NCBI GenBank assembly: GCA_031257715.1 | Contig: JAIROE010000182.1 | Coordinates: 1-7,233 of the forward strand | Source: Treponema sp. | GTDB lineage: Bacteria > Spirochaetota > Spirochaetia > Treponematales > Breznakiellaceae | DNA length: 7,233 bases | Direction: 5' to 3' | Part shown: piece by piece, positions 1 through 5,206 of the stretch | Position numbering within the stretch: position 1 is the first letter of the stretch | Layout of the letters: every line of letters begins with the position of its first letter | Notes under the pieces: generated by a model | Databases searched by the model: none | What the model saw: the letters and a program-made list of their open reading frames with translations, nothing else | What the model was told of the DNA's origin: nothing | Program-made: the position numbers and the translations under genes

Positions 1-50
1 TTTGTGCTTTGCACAAACTCCCCAGGCAATGTGCGTAGCACTTTGCCCAG
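1..50 (+). repeat. Palindromic repeat copy 1 (two hairpins, left part cut by window edge)
   Basis: The first hairpin has a 7-bp perfect stem, TTTGTGC (1-7) with GCACAAA (11-17), and loop TTT. The border CTCCCCAG follows. The second hairpin is 25-47: GGCAA/TTGCC and GTGC/GCAC around one T-T mismatch, with loop GTA. The order, hairpin A with an AAACTCCCCAG right flank followed by hairpin B, matches the copies at 282-334 and 341-396, although the stem sequences differ. This copy lies inside an open reading frame, unlike the others. Confidence 0.75.
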
Positions 51-156
51 CGACCGGGGCAGGCGGATATACGTCGCCCTGCGCTGGGAGATCATGAAGG
101 GCGGCGAAAAGAACGTGGGGCCCTGGAGCGAGATCGTGTCGGAGATTATTTCTTAA
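1..156 (+). CDS. 3' end of an unidentified gene, C-terminus partly encoded by a hairpin repeat
   Basis: Frame 1 is open from the left edge to TAA at 154-156, giving 51 visible residues; the start lies outside the window. The first 17 residues or so are encoded by a palindromic repeat (1-50) of the same family as those at 171-396. From about residue 18 the sequence looks like an ordinary protein domain, with the motifs RIYVALRWEIMKGG and GPWSEIVSEII. From memory, similar YVALRWE...GPWSEI endings occur in large multidomain proteins of termite-gut treponemes, but I cannot name a family or function. There is no conventional terminator directly after the stop; a 16-bp perfect stem follows 26 nt later and a hairpin with a T-tract at 402-448. 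Coding status is supported by the absence of stops and the plausible composition, not by a recognised domain. Confidence 0.6.
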   Translation, partial: FVLCTNSPGNVRSTLPSDRGRRIYVALRWEIMKGGEKNVGPWSEIVSEIIS

Positions 157-170
157 TCTGGGATTGTACC

Positions 171-244
171 CTGGAGTTTCGGGCTAAACGGCTATGCCAA
201 AAGGCATAGCCGTTTAGCTGGGGAGTTTCGCTCTGCGAAACTCC
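171..244 (-). repeat. Palindromic repeat copy 2, probably inverted, with a long 16-bp second stem
   Basis: Read on the minus strand, this copy has hairpin A (222-244, 10-bp perfect stem GGAGTTTCGC/GCGAAACTCC, 3-nt loop), then CCAG, then a second hairpin. That second hairpin (183-218) is unrelated in sequence to the other copies: a perfect 16-bp stem, arm GCTAAACGGCTATGCC, loop AAAA. It is followed by CCGAAACTCCAG (171-182 complement), half of another A module. GGAGTTTCG at 173-181 can also pair with 236-244 and enclose the 16-bp hairpin, so two mutually exclusive folds exist. Alternatively, the 16-bp hairpin was inserted into a forward A module. No T-tract follows, so it is not a standard terminator. 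Confidence 0.7.
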
Positions 245-281
245 ACGGCGTGTATCCCGAGATGCCAGCTTGGAACGCCCG

Positions 282-334
282 CTTGGAGTTTCGGCTCCGC
301 CGAAACTCCCCAGCAATTCGCGCAGCAAATCGCC
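282..334 (+). repeat. Palindromic repeat copy 3
   Basis: Hairpin A is an 11-bp perfect stem, GGAGTTTCGGC (285-295) with GCCGAAACTCC (299-309), loop TCC. The border CCAG follows. Hairpin B (313-333) has arms GCAATTCGC and GCAAATCGC around loop GCA; it pairs at 7 of 9 positions, so this B stem has begun to decay compared with copy 4. Same orientation and order as copy 4. Confidence 0.8.
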
Positions 335-340
335 TGTGCC

Positions 341-396
341 CTGGAGTTTTGCGGCAGAGCCGCAAAACTCCCCAGCAATTCGCGCAGCGAATTGCC
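341..396 (+). repeat. Palindromic repeat copy 4 (best-preserved copy)
   Basis: Bordered on the left by CTGG. Hairpin A is a 13-bp perfect stem, GGAGTTTTGCGGC (343-355) with GCCGCAAAACTCC (359-371), loop AGA. The CCAG border follows. Hairpin B (375-395) is a 9-bp perfect stem, GCAATTCGC/GCGAATTGC, loop GCA. A further CCCCAG then leads straight into the hairpin at 402-438. The A stem differs in length and sequence from copies 1-3 yet remains perfectly self-complementary. Confidence 0.85.
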
Positions 397-401
397 CCCC
401 A

Positions 402-448
402 GCCCAAAATCTTGCTGCCGGGCGGCAAGATTTTGGGCCTTGCTTTTT
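402..448 (+). terminator. Probable Rho-independent terminator ahead of the met operon
   Basis: A long stem pairs 402-417 with 423-438 (arm GCCCAAAATCTTGC plus a G-T wobble and a closing G-C), with a 5-nt loop. After CTTGC comes a run of five T at 444-448. Geometry and position suit a terminator for the gene ending at 156 or for read-through across the repeat cluster. The T-run starts five bases after the stem, which weakens the call. Its CCCCAG left border is like those of the adjacent repeats, so it could instead be another module of that family doing double duty. The T-run overlaps the -35 box of the next promoter. Confidence 0.55.
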
Positions 449-468
449 CCCCCTGGATATCCTACAAT
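440..468 (+). promoter_or_regulatory. Sigma-70-type promoter of the transsulfuration/Rrf2 operon
   Basis: TTGCTT at 440-445 is a -35 candidate, separated by exactly 17 bp from TACAAT at 463-468, a good -10 box. Transcription would start near 475, about 23 nt before the ATG at 498. Such a short leader rules out a SAM-type or T-box riboswitch between promoter and gene. It is the best-matching promoter in the repeat-rich gap and lies directly upstream of a well-supported operon. Confidence 0.6.
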
Positions 469-471
469 TTA

Positions 472-488
472 CCTAGGAATTAACTAGG
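472..488. promoter_or_regulatory. Candidate operator dyad over the transcription start
   Basis: CCTAG (472-476) and CTAGG (484-488) form an inverted repeat around the 7-bp centre GAATTAA. It sits just downstream of the -10 box and covers the predicted start site; its right arm overlaps the AGGA Shine-Dalgarno (486-489). This is where a repressor would block initiation. Rrf2-family proteins bind short dyads with CC/GG at the outer ends and an AT-rich centre, and two Rrf2 genes lie at the end of this operon. Autoregulation through this site is an inference. Confidence 0.4.
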
Positions 489-497
489 ACGGGATTG

Positions 498-1637
498 ATG
501 CGGAGGGGAACACAGCTTATTCACAACGGACACGAGACGGACGGCGTTTCAGGCGCGTTGGGGGTGCCTGTTGTGCAGACTTCGACGTTTGCCCAAAAAG
601 ACGTTTTCCTCTCCCAGGAGTTCGATTACGCGCGGTCGGGAAACCCCACGCGGAAGGCTCTGGAAGAAACCATCGCGGCCCTTGAAGGCGGGGCGCGGGG
701 TTATGCCTTTGGGAGCGGCATTGCGGCGATTTCCTCCGTGCTGGGGATCTTCGCCTCGGGGGATCACATCATCGCCGCGGAGGACATCTACGGGGGAAGC
801 TACCGCATCCTCAACACCTTCTACAGGCGGTGGGGGCTTCTGGTTACCGCCGTGGATTCCACCGATCCCGAAAACATACGGAAAGCGGTAACGGGGAACA
901 CAAAGGCCGTGTTTCTTGAAACGCCGTCGAATCCCCTTTTGAAGATCTGCGATCTGCGCGCCTGTATAGGCATTGCCAAAGAGGCGGGGCTCATCGTTAT
1001 TGTAGACAACACGTTCATGACCCCGTGGCTTCAAAGGCCCCTTGAACTGGGGGCCGATATTGTCGTGCACTCCGCCACCAAATTCCTGGGGGGTCACAGC
1101 GATGTTGTCTCGGGGCTCGCCGTTACCGCCACGGAAGGGCTGGGGAAGAAAGTGTACGCGGTGCAGAACGGTTTCGGCGCGGTTCCGGGCCCTTGGGATG
1201 TGTGGCTTGTGCTCCGGGGTATCAAGACCCTGGGGGTGCGGATGAAAGCCCAGGAAGAGGCGGCGCGCAAAGTAAGCGCGGCGCTTTTGGAAAACAAAAA
1301 CGTCGAGGCGGTGTACTACCCGGGGCTTGCGGGCCACAGGGGAAAGGAGATCCACGACGCGCAGTCCTCGGGGGCGGGGGCGGTCTTTTCGTTCAAGACA
1401 AAAACAAAAGAACAGGCCGCCGCCTTCCTTCGCCGTGTAAAATACGCCGCGGTGGCGGTGAGCCTTGGCGGGGTGGAAACAATCGCGTCGTACCCCGTGA
1501 AGATGAGCCACGCGGCCATTCCTCCCGCGGAAAGGGAAAGGCTCGGCATCACCGACACGCTGATCCGCATCTCCTGCGGCCTTGAAGACCCCGATGATCT
1601 TGTCGAGGATTTCCAGGAGGCGCTTGAAGAAGCATGA
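498..1637 (+). CDS. metC: Cystathionine beta-lyase-type transsulfuration enzyme (Cys/Met metabolism PLP family)
   Basis: PLP-dependent fold-type I enzyme of 379 residues, the usual family length. Expected reaction: beta-elimination of cystathionine to homocysteine, pyruvate and ammonia in the cytoplasm. Visible family landmarks are the phosphate-binding YARSGNPTR (residues 44-52), the Tyr of EDIYGG (98) that stacks on the cofactor, Asp170 in VDNTF, the Schiff-base Lys195 in HSATKFLGGH, SLGGVET (322-328), and Arg357 in LIRISCGLED for the substrate carboxylate. The region from DNTFMTP onward and the SHAAIP...RLGITD block agree best with my memory of Bacillus subtilis MetC. Gamma-lyase or gamma-synthase activity cannot be excluded, and cysteine desulfhydration is a common side activity. 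The ATG at 498 is chosen because AGGA (486-489) lies 8 nt upstream; an in-frame TTG at 495 is possible. First gene of the operon. Confidence 0.88.
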   Translation: MRRGTQLIHNGHETDGVSGALGVPVVQTSTFAQKDVFLSQEFDYARSGNPTRKALEETIAALEGGARGYAFGSGIAAISSVLGIFASGDHIIAAEDIYGGSYRILNTFYRRWGLLVTAVDSTDPENIRKAVTGNTKAVFLETPSNPLLKICDLRACIGIAKEAGLIVIVDNTFMTPWLQRPLELGADIVVHSATKFLGGHSDVVSGLAVTATEGLGKKVYAVQNGFGAVPGPWDVWLVLRGIKTLGVRMKAQEEAARKVSAALLENKNVEAVYYPGLAGHRGKEIHDAQSSGAGAVFSFKTKTKEQAAAFLRRVKYAAVAVSLGGVETIASYPVKMSHAAIPPAERERLGITDTLIRISCGLEDPDDLVEDFQEALEEA

Positions 1638-1703
1638 AAAAGACTGAAACCGGAGCGGGCCTTGAACGCTGGTGACGGCTGTACGGGCAAAAGAAAAAAC
1701 TCC

Positions 1704-2852
1704 ATGGGATCCGTTCTGGTGCACGGGGCGACTCCTTTCGATCCTCGTACGGGGGCGGTCAGTACTCCGATCTTTCAGAGCGCCACGTTCCGCCATCCGG
1801 GTCTTGGCGACAGCACGGGCTACGATTACAGCCGCGTGGCGAATCCCACGAGGGACGAGCTTGAAAAAACCATCGCCCTTGTCGAGCACGGGACCTACGG
1901 CCTTGCCTTTTCAAGCGGCATGGGGGCAATATCGGCGCTTGTCAAACTGTTTGGTCCGGGGGATCACATCGTTGTTTCCGAGGATCTTTACGGCGGCACC
2001 TACCGTCTTTTCAACGACTTCTACCGTTCCTACGGCTATTCCTTTTCGTGGGTGGACACAAGCGATCTTGACCTTGTACAAAAGGCGCTCCGCAAACAGA
2101 CGCGGGCCCTGTTCATCGAAACGCCTTCCAATCCCATGATGAAGGTTACCGACATCAGGCGCGCCGCGGATCTTGTCCACAGAGCGGGGGGCCTTCTTGT
2201 TACCGACAATACCTTCCTTTCGCCCTGGTTTCAGAATCCTCTGGATTTGGGTTCCGACATGGTGGTCCACAGCGGGACCAAATACCTGGGGGGCCACAAC
2301 GACACCCTTTCGGGTTTTATCGTTCATTCGGATAAAAAGAACGAGGAAATTTTGCGGAACGCACAGAAAAGCGAAGGGGCGTCTCTTTCGCCTTTTGATT
2401 CGTGGCTTGTCCTCAGGGGGCTTAAGACCCTCGGCGTCAGGATGGAAAAACACAACGCGAACGCCCTTGCCGTCGCGCGGTGGCTGCGAAAGCAGGACCG
2501 CGTCGAGAAGGTTTTTTATACCGGTTTCGAGGATCATCCCCAGTACGAACTTTCGCGGAAGCAGGCCCGGGGCCACGGGGGGATGCTTTCGTTCTACCTG
2601 AAAAACCCGGCGGATGTTCCTGTCATTTTAAGAAACCTTTCCCTCATCCTCTTTGCCGAAAGCCTCGGCGGGGTTGAGTCGCTTATCACTTACCCGCTGG
2701 TCCAGACGCATGCCTCCATTCCGGAAGAGATGCGTCTTGCGGCCGGCGTCAACGACAGGCTGCTCCGGCTTTCGGCGGGCATAGAAGATCCCCAGGATGT
2801 CATCGCCGATCTCGACGCCGCCTTATCACGCTGCAAGGAGGAAAACCCGTGA
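1704..2852 (+). CDS. metB: Cystathionine gamma-synthase / O-acetylhomoserine sulfhydrylase-like enzyme (MetI type)
   Basis: A second PLP-dependent transsulfuration enzyme, paralogous to the gene before it. Expected role: join an activated homoserine to cysteine, giving cystathionine, or to sulfide, giving homocysteine. Landmarks from ATG 1704 (382 residues): YDYSRVANPTR (40-50), Tyr96 in EDLYGG, Asp168 in TDNTF, Schiff-base Lys193 in HSGTKYLGGHND, PFDSWL (230-235), FAESLGGVESLITYP (317-331) and Arg355 in LLRLSAGIED. The TFRHPGLGDSTG, GGHND, SPFDSW and TYPLVQTH...PEEMR blocks recall B. subtilis MetI more than MetC or MccB, so the pair probably covers both transsulfuration steps. Start is uncertain: ATG 1704 fits the family N-terminus but has a weak ribosome site, while TTG 1662 would add 14 residues and has GGAG about 6 nt upstream. 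The stop overlaps the next gene's GTG. A cystathionine gamma-lyase role is the main alternative. Confidence 0.85.
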   Translation: MGSVLVHGATPFDPRTGAVSTPIFQSATFRHPGLGDSTGYDYSRVANPTRDELEKTIALVEHGTYGLAFSSGMGAISALVKLFGPGDHIVVSEDLYGGTYRLFNDFYRSYGYSFSWVDTSDLDLVQKALRKQTRALFIETPSNPMMKVTDIRRAADLVHRAGGLLVTDNTFLSPWFQNPLDLGSDMVVHSGTKYLGGHNDTLSGFIVHSDKKNEEILRNAQKSEGASLSPFDSWLVLRGLKTLGVRMEKHNANALAVARWLRKQDRVEKVFYTGFEDHPQYELSRKQARGHGGMLSFYLKNPADVPVILRNLSLILFAESLGGVESLITYPLVQTHASIPEEMRLAAGVNDRLLRLSAGIEDPQDVIADLDAALSRCKEENP

Positions 2853-3280
2853 GGATTTCAACCAAAGGCCGTTATTCGCTGGAGGCCCTTCTCTACATGA
2901 CCCTCCTCCCGAAAGGCGAATTTACAAGTACCCGTGAAATTGCCGAAAACATCGGTGTTTCAAAGGGCTACCTGGAACAGCTCTTCATTCCCCTCCGGGA
3001 AAAGGGGATCATACAGGGCGTGCGGGGGCCGCAGGGAGGCTACTTTCCCGGAAGAGATCCTGAAAAGACAAGCGTGGGGGACATCCTGCGGGCTGTGGAA
3101 GGATCGCTTGAACTGGTTGACTGTCTTGTCTCCCGCAAATGTCCGGTAAGGGAATTTTGCCGTTCGGTGCACACCTGGGGCGAACTGTACAGGGAAATTT
3201 CAGACTGCGTCGATTCCATCAGCCTCAAGGATCTTGCCGACGCCTATGAAAAAATGGATCAGGTGGAGTATACAATATGA
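2849..3280 (+). CDS. Rrf2-family regulator with IscR-like Fe-S cysteines
   Basis: A 143-residue winged-helix DNA-binding protein of the Rrf2 family. It opens with the hallmark MRISTKGRYSLEAL, followed by a helix-turn-helix at roughly 27-48 (TSTREIAENIGVSKGYLEQL) and a wing with VRGPQGGYF (58-66). Cysteines fall at 92, 98 and 104, the C-X5-C-X5-C spacing and even the numbering of E. coli IscR's [2Fe-2S] ligands. His108 sits one residue from the position of IscR's fourth ligand, His107, and Cys120 is extra. This suggests cluster binding and a response to Fe-S, iron or oxidative status. The GTG start at 2849 overlaps the preceding stop (GTGA) and has a strong AAGGAGG (2835-2841) 7 nt upstream, indicating translational coupling to the metabolic genes. 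A dedicated IscR role is less likely because no isc or suf gene is visible. Target sites are unknown; the dyad at 472-488 is a candidate. Confidence 0.88.
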   Translation: MRISTKGRYSLEALLYMTLLPKGEFTSTREIAENIGVSKGYLEQLFIPLREKGIIQGVRGPQGGYFPGRDPEKTSVGDILRAVEGSLELVDCLVSRKCPVREFCRSVHTWGELYREISDCVDSISLKDLADAYEKMDQVEYTI

Positions 3281-3711
3281 AAATTTCCACACGGGGACGT
3301 TACGGCACAAGGCTCCTCATCGATCTGGCGGAACATGCGGGGGAAGATCACGTGTCCCTTGCCAGCGCCGCCGCAAGGCAGAACATTTCGATACGCTACC
3401 TTGAACAGGTCGCTGTGATTCTCCGCCGCTCGGGCTTTATACGCTCGGTCAAGGGCGCCTCGGGCGGTTACGCGCTGGCGCGGAGGCCGGAGGACATCAA
3501 CATGGGGGAAGTGCTGCGGATCCTTGAGGGGGACATGCTCGTGGTCGATCCGCCCATCCCCGGCACAAAAGAGACGAAAATTCAGCGCTGCATACGGCTT
3601 ACCGTCTTCGACCGCATCAACGACCGCATCGCGGCTGTCATAGACCGCAAGACGCTCGCCTCGGTAACCGGAACCGTTGACCCCGATGAATCGTATATGT
3701 ACTTCATCTAG
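3277..3711 (+). CDS. Rrf2-family regulator without cluster cysteines (CymR-like class)
   Basis: A second Rrf2 protein (144 residues), paralogous to its neighbour: MKISTRGRYGTRLL start, helix-turn-helix around 27-48 with ISIRYLEQV, wing VKGASGGYALARRPEDI (58-74), then the dimerisation helix. It lacks the cysteine triplet; the only cysteine is Cys105, and where its neighbour carries Cys92 and Cys98 it has a proline-rich DPPIPGTKE stretch (91-99). In the known family, cluster-less members such as CymR sense cysteine status through a protein partner, which would suit an operon of sulfur amino-acid enzymes; that assignment is inferred. The ATG overlaps the previous stop (ATGA), with GGTGGAG (3262-3268) 8 nt upstream. 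It is the last gene of the operon and is followed by a convergent gene 61 nt away. Confidence 0.86.
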   Translation: MKISTRGRYGTRLLIDLAEHAGEDHVSLASAAARQNISIRYLEQVAVILRRSGFIRSVKGASGGYALARRPEDINMGEVLRILEGDMLVVDPPIPGTKETKIQRCIRLTVFDRINDRIAAVIDRKTLASVTGTVDPDESYMYFI

Positions 3712-3772
3712 CAGTTTGTTGCGCTTCGCGTATGAAACCTCCCAAAACCCGGCCGGGGTTCTGAAAGGCGCC

Positions 3773-5008
3773 CTAATAGCGGTTGTCGAAAATTCTTGTC
3801 GATTTCTTTTCGCTTCTGGGGAGCTCCCCCATGGCGACGGCGATGGGTTTGGCCGTCAATCCTATCGCATGCTTGAAAGCGTCCTCTACGATCTTTTCAA
3901 GATTCTTCATTTCATCCTTCTCCACAAGGGGAGTCTCAAAGAAAAGGTTGACAATATCCCTTCCGTTAAGATGATCGATCTGAATCTGATACTCGCTTGA
4001 AACACCGGGTATGGCGGCAAGCAATTCGTCAACCCGCGACGGATAAATAAGGGTTCCCTTGACTTTCACCATATCGTCGGAACGGCCTATGAGGGTATCG
4101 ATGCGCGGATAGTCAAGGCCGCATTTACACGCGCCTGGAAGTTCCCGCGTAAGATCGCGGGTGCGGTAGCGGATGAGGGGGGCGCCTTCCTTGCGAAGCG
4201 TGGTGATGACAAGTTCCCCCGTTTCGCCGGCCTTCACCTGCTTTCCCGTGCGGGGATTAATGATCTCGTAATAAAGATAATCAGTCCACATGTGCATGCC
4301 GCATTCGTATTTGCAGCTTATCCCTATGCCGGGGCCGTAGATTTCGGTGAGGCCATAGATGTCGTAAAGCTCCACACCGAGTTCAGCGGCTATGCGCTTC
4401 CGCATTTTTTCGCCCCAGCGTTCGGAGCCGATGAGGCTTTTTTTGAGGCATATCCTGTCCCGCAGCCCCCGCCTTTCTATTTCTTCGGCAAGAAGGAGGG
4501 CGTAGGAAGAAGTCGCGCAGAGGACTGTGGACTTAAGATCCTCCATCATGCGGAGTTGTTTATCGGTGTTCCCCGGTCCCATGGGAATGGTCATGGCCCC
4601 CAGGAGTTCCGCCCCAAGCTGAAAACCTATGCCCGCGGTCCACAGCCCGTAGCCCGGGGTGATGTGCACCCGGTCCGCTTTGGTGACCCCCGCGGTTTCA
4701 TAGCAGCGGCGGAACATCACGGCCCAGTCGTCAACATCACGCCGGGTATAGGGGATGATAACAGGGGTTCCCGTGGTACCCGACGACGAATGTATGCGGA
4801 CTATCTTCTCCTCCCCCACCGCGGCAAGTCCCAGGGGATACGCTTCCCTGAGATCCTCTTTCCGGGTAAAGGGGAGTTTTTCAAAATCGGCGCGGCTCCG
4901 TATATCTTCCGGCCTGATTCCCTTGAAACGCTCACCGTAGAAGCCGCCCTTCATCGCGCCGGCTATGGATTTCCGCAGTTCCGCCAGCATCTCTTCCGTC
5001 ATTTTCAT
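3773..5008 (-). CDS. paaK: Phenylacetate-CoA ligase family enzyme
   Basis: ANL-superfamily adenylate-forming enzyme expected to activate phenylacetate, or a related aryl acid, with ATP and CoA. From Met at 5008 it has 411 residues, slightly short of the usual 430 or so. Motifs in order: PFTRKEDLREAYP (46-58), the phosphate-binding SSSGTTGTP (74-82), GPGNTDKQLRMM (144-155), YDIYGLTEIYGPG (215-227), YRTRDLT (281-287), the hinge GRSDDMVKVKG (308-318) and a C-terminal LPRSEKKSTR (397-406). In that last segment the family's usual GK is KK, so the catalytic-lysine candidate Lys402 is kept. A CKC pair (294-296) sits where many homologues have clustered cysteines. The frame is open to an ATG at 5095, but AGGA (complement of 5016-5019) lies 7 nt before 5008, and the upstream 29 residues look non-homologous. 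In anaerobes such ligases often serve aromatic amino-acid metabolism with indolepyruvate oxidoreductases, none visible here. Confidence 0.88.
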   Translation of the reverse strand: MKMTEEMLAELRKSIAGAMKGGFYGERFKGIRPEDIRSRADFEKLPFTRKEDLREAYPLGLAAVGEEKIVRIHSSSGTTGTPVIIPYTRRDVDDWAVMFRRCYETAGVTKADRVHITPGYGLWTAGIGFQLGAELLGAMTIPMGPGNTDKQLRMMEDLKSTVLCATSSYALLLAEEIERRGLRDRICLKKSLIGSERWGEKMRKRIAAELGVELYDIYGLTEIYGPGIGISCKYECGMHMWTDYLYYEIINPRTGKQVKAGETGELVITTLRKEGAPLIRYRTRDLTRELPGACKCGLDYPRIDTLIGRSDDMVKVKGTLIYPSRVDELLAAIPGVSSEYQIQIDHLNGRDIVNLFFETPLVEKDEMKNLEKIVEDAFKHAIGLTAKPIAVAMGELPRSEKKSTRIFDNRY

Positions 5009-5206
5009 CGCATCATCCTGCACCACATATACACCGCGAAAACGGCGTCGGCCGTACCGCATGTTTCTATGTAACAATGCGCGGAAGACGGGCATTAGTC
5101 AAGGGCGCACACGGGGGCCGCGGCGGCCATGCCGGCAGCCGGTACGGGTATTCGCCATGGATGAACCCCTTGACAGAAAGCCGCACCAGTGTCAGCCTCG
5201 CGGTAA

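Noticed and set aside
157..438. CRISPR array
   Set aside because: The repeated units are self-complementary hairpins of unequal length in both orientations with no regular spacers and no cas genes nearby.
192..483. Several short open frames across the repeat cluster on both strands
   Set aside because: They are made of the hairpin repeats, have no ribosome site or protein-like composition, and overlap one another; the palindromes simply contain few stops.
475..497. SAM or T-box riboswitch upstream of the met genes
   Set aside because: The predicted leader is about 23 nt, and the structured region upstream lies before the promoter and consists of repeat hairpins without riboswitch core motifs.
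549..1889. Long open frame on the minus strand opposite the first transsulfuration gene (446 residues)
   Set aside because: It is an antisense shadow of a high-GC gene: it crosses two real genes, and its sequence is rich in Arg, Gly, His and Pro with no recognisable domain.
4292..5074. Plus-strand open frame of 260 residues opposite the phenylacetate-CoA ligase
   Set aside because: It is fully antisense to a gene with all expected motifs and shows no domain or ribosome site of its own.
5009..5095. Extension of the ligase to the ATG at 5095
   Set aside because: The 29 extra residues are Arg- and Tyr-rich without family resemblance, and AGGA is well placed for the ATG at 5008. A TTGACT on the minus strand (5097-5102) could be a -35 box, but I could not find a convincing -10 at the right distance, so no promoter is listed.
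5170..5198. TTGACA at 5170-5175 as the -35 box of the lipoprotein gene
   Set aside because: No acceptable -10 lies 16-18 bp downstream (CAGCCT at best), so the match stands alone.
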